DNA of 64,000 nucleotides from SHVO01 sp050250575 (GCA_050250575.1 JBFWOJ010000019.1:7227-71226); one strand, 5' to 3'; counted from the stretch's first letter, positions 7,566 through 16,375 are shown. Notes: a model not told the origin generated them from the letters alone. Numbers and translations: made by a program.

Positions 7566-8882
7566 ATGCGTCTTTCGCGCTTTTTCGCCCCCACCCTGAA
7601 GGAAAATCCCACCGAGGCCCAGGTCATCTCGCACCGCCTCATGCTGCGTGCGGGGATGATCCGTCAGCACACCGCCGGCATCTACAACTGGCTGCCGCTG
7701 GGCACGAAAGTGCTGCAGAACGTCGCGCGCATCGTGCGCGAGGAACAGGATGCCGCCGGCGCGCAGGAGATCATCATGCCGACCATCCAGTCGGCCGACC
7801 TGTGGCGGGAAAGCGGGCGTTATGACGACTACGGCGCCGAGATGCTGCGCATCAAGGACCGTCATGAGCGCGACATGCTCTACGGCCCGACCCACGAAGA
7901 GGTCGTGACCGACATTTTCCGCACCAATCTCAAGAGCTATCGCGATCTCCCGAAGAACCTCTATCAGATCAATTGGAAGTTCCGCGACGAGGTGCGGCCG
8001 CGCTTCGGCCTCATGCGCGGGCGCGAGTTCCTCATGAAGGACGCCTATTCCTTCGATCTGGACTACAACGCCGCGCGTCACAGCTACAACCAGATGATCG
8101 TCGCCTACCTACGCACTTTCGCCCGTATGGGGCTGCGCGCGATCCCGATGGCCGCGGAATCCGGTCCCATCGGCGGCACGCTCTCTCATGAATTCATCGT
8201 GCTCGCCGACACCGGCGAGAGCGCGGTCTATTGTCACAAGGCGTATCTCGATAAGCCGATCCCCGAGCATGTGAACTACGAGGCGGACCTCTCCCAGATC
8301 GTCGCCGACTGGACCAGCCTTTACGCCGCTGCCGACGACAAACACGATCCGAAGAAAGCTGAGGAGCTTGGTGCCGACCTCATCCAGGCCCGCGGCATCG
8401 AGGTCGGCCACACCTTTTATCTCGGCAAGAAGTACTCGACGGCGCTTGGCGCCAAGGTCGTCGGCCCCGATGGGAACCAGGTTGAGGTCGAGATGGGGTG
8501 CTACGGCATCGGCGTTTCGCGTTGCGTCGCCGCCATCATCGAAGCCTCGCATGACGAGAATGGCATTGTATGGCCCGACAGCGTCGCACCGTTCCATGTC
8601 GGCATCATCAACCTCAAGGTCGGCGACAAGGCCTGCGACGAAGCTTGCGAGAAGCTTCATCGTGCGTTGCGCTCGCAAGGCTGCGATGCGCTCTATGACG
8701 ACCGCGACGAACGCGCGGGCGTGAAGTTCGCGGACATGGACCTGATCGGGATCCCCTGGCAGATCGTCGTGGGCCCCAAAGGCGTCGCCAAAGGGATGGT
8801 CGAGCTCAAGCGCAGGGCCACCGGGGCGAAGGAAGAGCTCAGCCTCGAAAGCGCCGTCTCCAAACTGTCGGTGACGCTCTGA
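7566..8882 (+). CDS. proS: Prolyl-tRNA synthetase (short alphaproteobacterial type)
   Basis: At 438 residues this is the short class II ProRS, lacking the roughly 180-residue editing insertion of the E. coli enzyme. Class II motifs are visible: RAGMIRQHTAGIYNWLPLG and a TIQSADLW segment near motif 1, then FRDEVRPRFGLMRGREFLMKD (motif 2, split here: FRDEVRPRFG then LMRGREF), and GIGVSR (motif 3) near residue 315. The C-terminal anticodon-binding domain ends the protein with DDRDERAGVKFADMDLIG. It charges tRNA-Pro in the cytosol. The stop codon shares one base with the start of the Lol permease gene (TGATG), so the three genes form a tight operon. Proline proofreading must rely on separate factors, not seen here. 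Confidence 0.97.
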   Translation: MRLSRFFAPTLKENPTEAQVISHRLMLRAGMIRQHTAGIYNWLPLGTKVLQNVARIVREEQDAAGAQEIIMPTIQSADLWRESGRYDDYGAEMLRIKDRHERDMLYGPTHEEVVTDIFRTNLKSYRDLPKNLYQINWKFRDEVRPRFGLMRGREFLMKDAYSFDLDYNAARHSYNQMIVAYLRTFARMGLRAIPMAAESGPIGGTLSHEFIVLADTGESAVYCHKAYLDKPIPEHVNYEADLSQIVADWTSLYAAADDKHDPKKAEELGADLIQARGIEVGHTFYLGKKYSTALGAKVVGPDGNQVEVEMGCYGIGVSRCVAAIIEASHDENGIVWPDSVAPFHVGIINLKVGDKACDEACEKLHRALRSQGCDALYDDRDERAGVKFADMDLIGIPWQIVVGPKGVAKGMVELKRRATGAKEELSLESAVSKLSVTL

Positions 8883-10129
8883 TGATCTTCGGGCCCTTCG
8901 AACGGCTGGTGGCGCTGCGCTACCTGCGCTCGCGCCGCAAGGAGGGGTTCGTCTCGGTCATCGCCGGCTTTTCCGTCATCGGGATTGCGCTCGGGGTCGC
9001 CACCCTGATTATCGTCATGGCGGTGATGAATGGCTTCCGCGAGGACATCTTTTCGCGCATCCTCGGCGTCAACGGCCATATCGAAGTCACCAGTCTTTCG
9101 CGCTCGATTACCGAGTACGAAGCCAAGGTCGAGGCCATAAAGAAAATCCCCGGCGTCACCTCGGTCTCGCCCGTGGTCATCGGCCAGGTGATGGCCAGCG
9201 CCAACGGCTATCACTTAGGCGCCCTGGTGCGCGGCGTGCCCGGCCTCGACCTTTTCAACACGCCCTGGATCTCCGACCACATCGTCGAAGGTTCGCTCTC
9301 GCCGGTGATCGACAACAAGTCCATCGCCATCGGCTACCGCATGGCCGCCCACTTCGGTATCGAGGCCGAAAAAGACCTCACCCTCATCTCGCCGAACGGC
9401 AACGTCACCGCCTTCGGCACCGTGCCGCGCCAGGCGACCTATCCCGTCGGCGCCGTATTCAACGTCGGCATGACCGAGTTCGACGGCTCGGTCATCTTCA
9501 TGCCGCTGCCCATGGCGCAGCTCTATTTCCGCTATCCCGACGCCGTCACCAACCTCGAGATCAAAGTCGATAACCCCGATAACGCGCGGCAGATCGCCGA
9601 ACAGGTCAAGGACACCTTGGGGCAGGGCTACCGCGTGCTCTCCTGGGAGCAGACCAACGAGGTCTTCTTCAACGTGCTCCAGGTCGAGCGCAACGTGATG
9701 TTCATGATACTGTCGATCATCATCCTCGTGGCCGCCTTCAACATCATCTCGGGCCTGATCATGCTGGTGAAGGACAAGGGCAGCGATATCGCCATCCTGC
9801 GCACCATGGGCGCCACCTCGGGCATGATCATGCGCATCTTCTTCATGACCGGCGCCAGCGTCGGATTCACCGGCACCTTGCTCGGCTTCGGTCTCGGTGT
9901 GCTGGTGTGCGAGAACATCGAGTCCATCCGCCGCGGCGTCGAGAAGCTGCTCGGTACCGAGCTCTTCAATGCCGAGCTCTATTATCTCACCCAGATGCCG
10001 GCCTCGATGCGGTGGAGCGAGACCATCGCCGTGCTCCTGATGTCCATCGGCCTCTCGTTCCTCGCCACCCTTTATCCCTCGTGGCGTGCCGCCAAGACCG
10101 ATCCCGTCGAGGCGCTGCGCTATGAGTGA
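8882..10129 (+). CDS. Lipoprotein-releasing ABC transporter permease (LolC/LolE family)
   Basis: The 415-residue protein has the FtsX-like permease layout: one N-terminal membrane helix (around residues 25-50), a large periplasmic domain, then three C-terminal helices. The N-terminal segment YLRSRRKEGF followed by a hydrophobic stretch and GVATLIIVMAVMNGF is typical of LolC/LolE. Together with LolD it extracts lipoproteins from the inner membrane for transfer to LolA. Only one permease gene is present, so the complex is probably a permease homodimer (LolF-like arrangement), as in many non-enteric bacteria; I therefore give no C or E letter. The end overlaps lolD by 8 bases. Confidence 0.92.
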   Translation: MIFGPFERLVALRYLRSRRKEGFVSVIAGFSVIGIALGVATLIIVMAVMNGFREDIFSRILGVNGHIEVTSLSRSITEYEAKVEAIKKIPGVTSVSPVVIGQVMASANGYHLGALVRGVPGLDLFNTPWISDHIVEGSLSPVIDNKSIAIGYRMAAHFGIEAEKDLTLISPNGNVTAFGTVPRQATYPVGAVFNVGMTEFDGSVIFMPLPMAQLYFRYPDAVTNLEIKVDNPDNARQIAEQVKDTLGQGYRVLSWEQTNEVFFNVLQVERNVMFMILSIIILVAAFNIISGLIMLVKDKGSDIAILRTMGATSGMIMRIFFMTGASVGFTGTLLGFGLGVLVCENIESIRRGVEKLLGTELFNAELYYLTQMPASMRWSETIAVLLMSIGLSFLATLYPSWRAAKTDPVEALRYE

Positions 10130-10802
10130 GTTTGCGCTCCAGCTGCGCGGGATCGAGCGCACGTATCGTCAGGGAGATTCGGCGCTCCACGTGCTGCGCG
10201 GCGCGGATCTCGCGATCAAACGCGGTGAAGTGGTCGCCCTGGTCGGCCCGTCGGGAGCAGGGAAATCTACCCTGCTCCATGTCGCCGGGCTGCTCGAGCT
10301 GCCGGACGCGGGCGAGGTTTTCATCGACGGCCATCCGTGCAATGCCCTCGGCGATGATCGGCGCACGGAGCTTCGCCGCGCCCATCTCGGCTTCGTCTAT
10401 CAGTTCCACCATCTGCTGCCGGAATTCTCCGCGGAAGAGAATATCGTCGTGCCGCAGATGATCTCCGGCACGCCCAAACAGCGCGCGAGTGAGCGGGCGA
10501 TGGAGCTCCTTAACTCCCTCGGTCTCGGCGCTCGCGCCGATCACCGTCCGGGCATGCTGTCCGGCGGCGAGCAGCAAAGAGTCGCGATCGCCCGGGCGCT
10601 GGCGAACAAGCCGGCGCTGCTGCTCGCCGACGAGCCGACCGGCAATCTCGATCCCGATACCTCCGACGGCGTCTTCGCCCAGCTCATCAGCCTCTCGCGT
10701 CAGCACGGCCTCGCCGCGCTCATCGCCACGCACAATCCCGCGCTCGCCGCGCGCATGGACCGCACCGTTCGCCTCGAGCACGGGCTTCTGACGACGGTCT
10801 GA
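10122..10802 (+). CDS. lolD: Lipoprotein-releasing ABC transporter ATPase LolD
   Basis: The 226-residue ATPase has Walker A GPSGAGKST near residue 43, the Q-loop VYQFHHLLPEF, the signature LSGGEQQRVAIARAL, Walker B LLLADEPTGNLD and a switch histidine in IATHNP. The Q-loop and downstream sequence are typical of LolD rather than of macrolide or cell-division relatives. I chose ATG 10122, which overlaps the permease stop by 8 bases and gives the standard MSEFALQLRGIERTY start. It powers lipoprotein release from the cytosolic face of the inner membrane. Confidence 0.96.
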   Translation: MSEFALQLRGIERTYRQGDSALHVLRGADLAIKRGEVVALVGPSGAGKSTLLHVAGLLELPDAGEVFIDGHPCNALGDDRRTELRRAHLGFVYQFHHLLPEFSAEENIVVPQMISGTPKQRASERAMELLNSLGLGARADHRPGMLSGGEQQRVAIARALANKPALLLADEPTGNLDPDTSDGVFAQLISLSRQHGLAALIATHNPALAARMDRTVRLEHGLLTTV

Positions 10803-10865
10803 GTAACCCTCTCCCGCCTGCGCGAGAGGGCCGGCCCCGTTTGCGAAGCGATGGGAGGGTGAGGG
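10803..10865. repeat. Palindromic intergenic repeat after lolD
   Basis: Just after the lolD stop, CCCTCTC (10807-10813) and GAGAGGG (10824-10830) form a hairpin, and a second partial match GGGAGGGTGAGGGG lies at 10851-10864. There is no following T-run, so it is not a classic terminator. Its left end GTAACCCTCTCC also occurs inside chrA (6085-6120). It lies between convergent lolD and the exported protein at 10869-11276. Confidence 0.5.
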
Positions 10866-10868
10866 GCT

Positions 10869-11276
10869 TCACAACCGCGGCGCAATCCTGTTTGCGGTTC
10901 TCACGACATTGAACACGCACACGCGCAGCTCATCGGACCAGCAGCTGCCGAAGCCGCGTTCGAACAGGCGCCCGTTCGCGGCGCGGAACTCCACCCTGTA
11001 AAGATACTCCGTGCGTCCCATGTGCGCCCGCGCTTCCACCGGATTCGGGATGGAGACCACGAGCGTGCCCGGTTGCAGGCCCGTGCTCAGCCTCAGCTGA
11101 TCGGACGTTTTGAACGCATCGGTGATGGCCTCCTTGAGGCGGTTGGTCACCGGGTCGTCTGGGGCCGGGCCGATTTCGACGAGTGCGCGGGGATCGTCCG
11201 CGGCGACCGCGTAAACGCTCCAGAGGATGGCCATGAGGGCCCCATAACAACCCGCAGCGCGCGCAATTGCTCGCAT
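10869..11276 (-). CDS. Small exported protein of unknown function
   Basis: The 135-residue product has a signal peptide (hydrophobic GCYGALMAILWSVYAVA, cut near AVA-ADD). The mature domain contains two Cys close together near the end (GSCWSDELRVCVFN), likely a disulfide, and a KEAITDAFKTSDQ helix. I do not recognise the family. The ATG at 11276 is preferred over the TTG at 11282. It is convergent with lolD and divergent from the pilus-associated gene at 11379. Confidence 0.65.
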   Translation of the reverse strand: MRAIARAAGCYGALMAILWSVYAVAADDPRALVEIGPAPDDPVTNRLKEAITDAFKTSDQLRLSTGLQPGTLVVSIPNPVEARAHMGRTEYLYRVEFRAANGRLFERGFGSCWSDELRVCVFNVVRTANRIAPRL

Positions 11277-11378
11277 CCGCAACTCCCAAAGACGAAATAA
11301 CGCATCAAACGCAGGATTACTTTTACGCGAACGTTGATGGCGGGTATTCTACATCCGCCGACAATTGGGGATAGGGAC

Positions 11379-11900
11379 ATGCCGCAGAAAGCGTGCGATC
11401 TCTCTGGATATCACTTTCGCGCCGCTGCGATCACGCTTGTCGCGACGCTGTGCGCCGCGCGCGCCGCAGCCGCAGAAGCGCAAGGCCAGCTCACCGTCTC
11501 CGCGCTCGTCATCGTCTCGACCTCGATCTCCGCGGCGCTCAGCCCTCCGGGACTCGCAGCGCGTGGCGGCGGCAGCGTCGGCCCCGGACCCGCATCCATT
11601 TCGGCGGCAACGGCGCCTGCCGATACGGCGCCGACCGAAACCGCCGCAGCGGCGTCTGAAAGCGTTGCCCCGCAAAACACGTCCGCTGCATCTCCGCCTG
11701 CCGATCAGGCCCCAAAAACCTGCGCTACCGTCGCCATCACCTGCAGTGGCCGTGCGGCGTTGCGCGTGAATCTCGATGGAAATCCCGAGTCGGCCACGAA
11801 TCAGTGTGGGGTGACGCTCGAGTCCCCTCCAACCTCCGTCTCTCTCTGCGGGAACGCCGCCGCAGGTTCTAACGTTGTTGGTGTCGTGGTCGAGTACTGA
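11379..11900 (+). CDS. Ala/Pro-rich secreted protein upstream of the pilus operon
   Basis: The 173-residue product has an N-terminal hydrophobic segment (FRAAAITLVATLCAARAAAA) ending in an AxA-type cut site. A low-complexity region rich in Ala, Pro, Thr and Ser (about residues 65-118) follows, and then a short C-terminal domain with four Cys (KTCATVAITCSG, TNQCGVTL, SLCGNAAAG). The purine-rich GGGGATAGGGAC upstream supports ATG 11379 over an upstream ATG at 11334. The family is not recognised. Its position and export signal suggest a surface or periplasmic role linked to the chaperone-usher genes, but it is separated from them by 223 bases, so this link is only positional. Confidence 0.6.
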   Translation: MPQKACDLSGYHFRAAAITLVATLCAARAAAAEAQGQLTVSALVIVSTSISAALSPPGLAARGGGSVGPGPASISAATAPADTAPTETAAAASESVAPQNTSAASPPADQAPKTCATVAITCSGRAALRVNLDGNPESATNQCGVTLESPPTSVSLCGNAAAGSNVVGVVVEY

Positions 11901-12123
11901 CCGTAGCGAACATCCAGCGCGCGCAATCGATTTGGTATACGCGCTCGTCTTTGGTGCGCTGCTGGCGCACATGACCAAGGACAGTTGTAATTACAGATAC
12001 GTCATGCAGCCGGCCATGACAGTTTTGACTCCTCTGCATCACAGTGCCGCCGTCAGTTGGGGCGGGGGTCTCGATGCGTCCACATTATCCGCACCATTTT
12101 TGAAGCCCTGAACAAAGGTCAAA
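11901..12123. other. Noncoding leader of the pilus operon
   Basis: No credible gene is present in these 223 bases. The region is less GC-rich than its surroundings (for example GTTGTAATTACAGATACG) and must hold the promoter of the pilin gene at 12124; an AAAGGTC just before the ATG can serve as ribosome site. No clear -35/-10 pair or operator was seen. Confidence 0.5.
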
Positions 12124-12633
12124 ATGATGCGTGATCATCTTCTCAAACACACGGTTGCGGCCGCGGCGGTTGTCGCGATGGCCGGACTTTCCTTCGCCGG
12201 CATCACCGGCGCGCAGGCCGCGACGGCGACCGCGACACTCTCGGTGTCCGCCAGCATCGCCGGCGCCTGCACCGTCGGCGGCGCTGCCATGGCCTTCGGC
12301 GCCTATTCATCGGCTTCCGCCAGCACCACCAACTCGAACATCCAGGTCACCTGCACGAACGGCACCAATGCCACGGTGTCGTTGAGCCAGGGCAACAACA
12401 ACAACCGCGTGCCCTCCGCCGGCAGCCGCGCCCTCGCCAACGGCACCAACTATCTCGGTTATGAGATCTACACCGACAGCGGCTTCTCCACGGTGTGGAA
12501 CGCGGCGAACGCGCAGCCCATTTCGTCGACCGGCGCGCCGATCACCTTGACCGCTTACGGCCGCATTCCTTCGGGCCAGAACCCGGCGACCGGCAGCTAC
12601 AACGATACCGTCACGATCACTGTGACGTTCTAG
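12124..12633 (+). CDS. Spore coat U domain pilin (CsuA/B-like major subunit)
   Basis: The 169-residue exported protein has a signal peptide ending AGAQA followed by a beta-rich domain of the spore coat protein U (SCPU) family. Visible family marks are CTVGGAAMAFGAY, NIQVTCTNG, and the late GRIPSGQNPATGSYNDTVTITVTF; this last strand would act as the donor/C-terminal strand region. Two Cys (in GACTVGG and VTCTNG) match the conserved disulfide. SCPU proteins are subunits of archaic chaperone-usher (Csu-type) pili. Chaperone, usher and a second SCPU protein follow on the same strand, which fixes the context. As the first gene before an intrinsic terminator it is likely the most abundant subunit. 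Confidence 0.9.
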   Translation: MMRDHLLKHTVAAAAVVAMAGLSFAGITGAQAATATATLSVSASIAGACTVGGAAMAFGAYSSASASTTNSNIQVTCTNGTNATVSLSQGNNNNRVPSAGSRALANGTNYLGYEIYTDSGFSTVWNAANAQPISSTGAPITLTAYGRIPSGQNPATGSYNDTVTITVTF

Positions 12634-12652
12634 GTAACGGACCTTCTGAAGC

Positions 12653-13477
12653 GTGAGTGCGAATACACACCAGAGTGAGATCCCGGTCGGAACCACATCT
12701 CCGGCCGGGTTTTTTTTCGCTCTTGCGCTTTCGCTTGTCTCGTTTTTTATGGGCGGCGCCGTCCTGGCGGGTCCTGTGTCCGTCACGCCGACCACCGTCG
12801 TGCTTGGCCCCGGCCAGACGACAGCGCTGCTGACCCTCACCAACGAGGGTGACACACCCGCGCGCTTCGAGACCACGCTCAATGCCTGGTCGGAGTCCGC
12901 CGCGGGCGAGACCGAGCTTACGCCCAGCGCCGATATCATCGTTTTTCCGAAACTGATTACGCTCGCACCGCGCGAATCCAAAAAGATCCGTATCGGCACC
13001 GAGCTCGCTCCCCAGGCGAGCGAGCGCAGCTACCGCCTCATTCTACAGGAGCTGCCGCAGATCGACCGCGAAACCGGCCAGGTCAACATCCAGGTCCTCG
13101 CCAAGATCAGCCTGCCCATTTTCCTCACACCCCGCAACGCGACGGCCAAGCCGGCGATCGCCGGTCTCGGGCTCGAGAACGGCGTGCTCAGCTTCGACGT
13201 CGTGAATGCAGGTTCAAGCCGAACCATTATCCGCGAGCTCAGCGTCCAGGGTCGCGGCGCTTCGGGTGAGGCGTTCAACCTCAAGACCGCGGGCTGGTAC
13301 GTCCTCGCCGGCGGGCGCCGCCGCTATCAGGTCGCCCTCAATGCGGCCGACTGCAGGCGCGCGTCCGAGATTGCCGTGACCGCCGCCGGCGACGAACCTC
13401 TTGCGGTGCGATTGCCCGTAACTCCGGCCGCCTGCGGCGCTGCGACGGAATCGCGCTTCCTCAAAACAGCCTCCTGA
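12653..13477 (+). CDS. Periplasmic pilus chaperone (CsuC-like)
   Basis: The 274-residue product has a hydrophobic N-terminal segment ending near GGAVLA and a two-domain Ig-like chaperone body. The first domain shows VSVTPTTVVLGPGQ, LTNEGDTPARFE, VFPKLITLAPRESKKIRIG and SYRLILQELP, the pattern of PapD/CsuC chaperones in which basic residues anchor the subunit's C terminus. It would fold and cap SCPU subunits in the periplasm. The start is odd: the GTG at 12653 puts a terminator hairpin and poly-T tract inside the signal-peptide codons (three Phe in a row come from the T-run). A later start at ATG 12748 would leave too little signal sequence, so 12653 is kept with caution. Confidence 0.87.
   Translation: MSANTHQSEIPVGTTSPAGFFFALALSLVSFFMGGAVLAGPVSVTPTTVVLGPGQTTALLTLTNEGDTPARFETTLNAWSESAAGETELTPSADIIVFPKLITLAPRESKKIRIGTELAPQASERSYRLILQELPQIDRETGQVNIQVLAKISLPIFLTPRNATAKPAIAGLGLENGVLSFDVVNAGSSRTIIRELSVQGRGASGEAFNLKTAGWYVLAGGRRRYQVALNAADCRRASEIAVTAAGDEPLAVRLPVTPAACGAATESRFLKTAS
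12682..12717 (+). terminator. Intrinsic terminator / attenuator inside the chaperone gene start
   Basis: CCCGGTCGG (12682-12690) pairs with CCGGCCGGG (12701-12709), nine pairs including one G-U, around a 10-base loop, followed by eight T residues (12710-12717). It lies 49 bases after the pilin stop and within the apparent signal-peptide coding region of the chaperone gene. A partial terminator after the major pilin would lower expression of chaperone and usher relative to pilin. Confidence 0.85.
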
Positions 13478-13487
13478 TCTTCCGCGC

Positions 13488-15812
13488 GTGCCGCCCGCCG
13501 ACGCCTTTCCGCGCTTGAAAACGATCACGCGAAGTTTTCTCGTGTTGCTCGTCTTCTCAGGTCTCCGGGGCGAGCCGGCGCACGCTGCCGAAGCCGATAC
13601 GGCCGCCCTGCTCGAACTGTCGCTCAACGGCGTCAACAAGGGTACTGCGCGGGTCATCCTGCGCGGCGATCAGATTTTCGTCGCTGTCGCGACTTTGAAG
13701 CAGGCCGGCCTCCGGGACGTGCCGGGCGCCCGGGTCGATATCGCGGGCCAGCTGTTCGTCGCTCTCGCAAGTCTCACGCCCGAGATCGAAGCCGTCTATG
13801 ACGAGGACAATCTCGCGCTTGTGCTCAATGCCGATCCGCGGCTGCTCGCGCCCACCACCATCGATCTCGCGGCCAGCGCCCCGCCCAACCTGGAGTACAT
13901 CGACAGCCCCTCCGGCTTTATCAACTACGCCGTGACCGCCGAGGATGGCCATACGCCCGGCTTTATCAGCGAACAGGGTGCGCGGTTCGGCGCGGCGCTG
14001 CTGACCAACAATTTTTCCGTCAGTCCGCGCGGCCGCTTCGTGCGCGGCAACACGGCGCTCGCCTTCGACAATCGCGGCAATTTTTCGCGGCTGATCGTCG
14101 GCGACGCCATTGTGAGTGGCGGAACCCTGGGCGGGGTGGGGCGCATCGGCGGTGTCAGCTATGTCACCGACTTCGCGCTCAATCCCTACGTCACCCCGTT
14201 CCCCAACCAGCGCTTCGCGGGGGTGGTGTCCACTCCCTCGACCGCCGACATCTATGTCAACGGCCGCCTGGTGCGCACGATCGACGTACCGCCGGGCGTT
14301 TTCAATCTGGAGAATCTGCCTGGCGTGTCCGGGGCAGGGCGCATCCGCGTCGTTTTGCGCAATGCGTTCGGCCAGTCGCAGGAACTCTCCGCGCCTTATT
14401 ACATGGGCACGCAGCTGCTGCGCCGCGGTTTGCACGATTTCGGTTACTCGCTGGGTTTCGTGCGTGATCCGGGCCTTTCGGGCATCGGCGGCTACGAGCA
14501 TCCCGCCGGTATCGCCCGCCATCGTTACGGCTTCACCGATACGCTCACCGCGGGCGGTTATTTCGCCGCCGAAGACGATAAGCTCAGCGGCGGGCCGGAG
14601 TTCGCGTTCAGCTTCGCCTATGGCACCGTCGGTCTGTTCGCGGCCGCGTCGCGCCACGAGGGCCGCAACGGCCAAAGCGCCGCCGTGCAGTATACCTATC
14701 AATCGCCGACCTTCAGCGCCGGCGCCTCCTACACCTACACGAGCGCGCAATACGCGACCTTTGGCCTTGAAAGGCGCGACGACCGGGCGACGTCGCGCGC
14801 CGACGCGTTCATCGGGATTCCCGTCGGCAGCCGCAGCGACCTCTCGCTCGATATTGGCTACGCGCGTTTCCGTGACCTCGGTGAATCGCGCCGCGTTGCG
14901 CTGACCGGCTCCACGCGCCTCACCGAACGCCTCTCGGTCGCGCTGACCGTTTCGCACACGCGCTTTCCGAATCTGCCGGAGAACAACGGCGTGTTCGCCG
15001 CCCTCACCATGCCGGTCGGCACGCGCACAACGGCCTCTGCCTCCTTGAATGCCGACCGCGAGCGCACCAACGCGGCGGTCCAGCTGCAGCAGTCGCTGCC
15101 CTACGGGGAGGGGCTGGGTTACTTCGTCCAGGCGGCTGTCGGCAAGGATGCCCCGAACTTCGCGAACCTGCAGTACCAGGGGCGCACCGGTCTCTACACC
15201 GTCGATGTGCTCCATGTCGGCGGCGAGACCCGGGTCAGCGCCTCGGCCGCCGGCGCGCTGGTTTTCATCGGCGGCAGGGTGTTCGCCGCACGCCCGGTCG
15301 AGGACGCCTTCGCGCTGATCCGCGTGCCGGGGGTTGCCGGTGTTTCCGGCACGCTCTCGCATCAGCATATCGGCGTCACCGATGCGCGCGGCGATCTTCT
15401 GGTGCCCAACCTCCTCGGCAACTACGGCAACGAGCTCGGCATTAACGACCAGGATATTCCGCTCGATTATTCGATCGGTTCGACGGGACGTGCGGTTGCG
15501 CCGCGCACGCGCGGAGGGGCCGTCGTCGAATTTCCGGTGCGAAAATTGCAAGCCTATGTCGGCACGCTCGAAGTGATGCGAGGCGGCGAGACGATCGTGC
15601 CGGCCTATGGCGACCTGGAGGTCGCGGCGGGCGGCACGACGGTCGCATCTCCCATCGGAGCCGCTGGCGATTTCTATCTCGAGATGCTTCCGGGGGAAAC
15701 CAACGACGCCCGGGTTCGTTATGAAGGCGGGTCGTGCCGCTTCACCATCGCCGCCATGGCCTCGGCGGAACGTTTTGTAGAGCTCGGCAAGCTGATATGC
15801 GTCGAAAAGTAA
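13488..15812 (+). CDS. Outer-membrane usher of archaic chaperone-usher pilus (CsuD-like)
   Basis: The 774-residue product has a signal peptide ending AHAAEA and the usher plan: an N-terminal periplasmic domain (ELSLNGVNKG), a long beta-barrel rich in alternating aromatic/small residues, an internal plug region after FAGVVSTPSTADIYVNGR and VPPGVFNLENLP, and C-terminal domains with VPNLLGNYGNELGI and DIPLDYSI. It secretes and assembles the subunits across the outer membrane. The start is uncertain between GTG 13488 and TTG 13515, as no strong ribosome site is visible. It is 10 bases from the chaperone stop. The end overlaps the next gene by 16 bases, giving tight coupling. Confidence 0.92.
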   Translation: MPPADAFPRLKTITRSFLVLLVFSGLRGEPAHAAEADTAALLELSLNGVNKGTARVILRGDQIFVAVATLKQAGLRDVPGARVDIAGQLFVALASLTPEIEAVYDEDNLALVLNADPRLLAPTTIDLAASAPPNLEYIDSPSGFINYAVTAEDGHTPGFISEQGARFGAALLTNNFSVSPRGRFVRGNTALAFDNRGNFSRLIVGDAIVSGGTLGGVGRIGGVSYVTDFALNPYVTPFPNQRFAGVVSTPSTADIYVNGRLVRTIDVPPGVFNLENLPGVSGAGRIRVVLRNAFGQSQELSAPYYMGTQLLRRGLHDFGYSLGFVRDPGLSGIGGYEHPAGIARHRYGFTDTLTAGGYFAAEDDKLSGGPEFAFSFAYGTVGLFAAASRHEGRNGQSAAVQYTYQSPTFSAGASYTYTSAQYATFGLERRDDRATSRADAFIGIPVGSRSDLSLDIGYARFRDLGESRRVALTGSTRLTERLSVALTVSHTRFPNLPENNGVFAALTMPVGTRTTASASLNADRERTNAAVQLQQSLPYGEGLGYFVQAAVGKDAPNFANLQYQGRTGLYTVDVLHVGGETRVSASAAGALVFIGGRVFAARPVEDAFALIRVPGVAGVSGTLSHQHIGVTDARGDLLVPNLLGNYGNELGINDQDIPLDYSIGSTGRAVAPRTRGGAVVEFPVRKLQAYVGTLEVMRGGETIVPAYGDLEVAAGGTTVASPIGAAGDFYLEMLPGETNDARVRYEGGSCRFTIAAMASAERFVELGKLICVEK

Positions 15813-16258
15813 CCCGCCTCGCGGCCTGCGCGTTCATAGGCCTCGCCTTAAGCGCCGCCAGCGCCAATCAGAACCGCTGTTCGCTCAGCGTCACGCCCGT
15901 GGCTTTCGGCGTCTATGACGGACTCAAGTCCTCCGACATTCGCACCACCGGCACCATCACCTATAACTGCACCCTGTCCGAACCGATCGTCATTACCATC
16001 AACCGTGGTGGAGGCCCCAATTACGATCCGCGGTCGATGAAACAAGGGCCCTCCGACCTCGAATACAATCTCTATCTCGATGCCGCCGGCACGATGATCT
16101 GGGGCGACGGTACCGGCGGCAGCCATGTCTATCGCGACAACGCGCCGCCGCCGGACACCAACGTCTCCATCCCGGTCTATGGCCGGATCCCCGCGGGCCA
16201 GCGCCAGGCGCGCGTCGGCTTCTACGACGACAAACTGCTCGTCAAAGCCAGCTTCTGA
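15797..16258 (+). CDS. Second spore coat U domain protein (CsuE-like tip subunit candidate)
   Basis: The 153-residue exported protein has a signal peptide (LAACAFIGLALSAASA) and an SCPU domain: NRCSLSVTPVAFGVYDG, TGTITYNCTLSEP and a C-terminal VYGRIPAGQRQARVGFYDD. It starts within the usher gene (16-base overlap). In Csu-type operons the gene after the usher often encodes the tip adhesin, so that role is plausible, although tip proteins are usually longer with two domains; here only one domain is present. Its length is close to that of the pilin at 12124, so a minor subunit is an alternative. Confidence 0.82.
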   Translation: MRRKVTRLAACAFIGLALSAASANQNRCSLSVTPVAFGVYDGLKSSDIRTTGTITYNCTLSEPIVITINRGGGPNYDPRSMKQGPSDLEYNLYLDAAGTMIWGDGTGGSHVYRDNAPPPDTNVSIPVYGRIPAGQRQARVGFYDDKLLVKASF

Positions 16259-16270
16259 TTCTTTTTAATA

Positions 16271-16318
16271 GGGTCAGACCCCGTTAGGATTTTAATGGGG
16301 TCAGACCCCGTTAGGATT
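16271..16318. repeat. Two copies of a GGGTCAGACCCC palindromic repeat
   Basis: A 21-base unit starting GGGTCAGACCCCGTTAGG is found at 16271-16291 and again at 16298-16318. The core GGGTCAGACCCC is self-complementary. Related units with a different flank lie at 42768-42827. This core is widespread in proteobacterial intergenic DNA and is often tied to REP-type tyrosine transposases; no such gene is in the window. Confidence 0.8.
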
Positions 16319-16375
16319 CCGTAATCTCCTTCAGGGTTCGGTGATCCGCGCGCATTGACGGTGCGGGCATTATAG

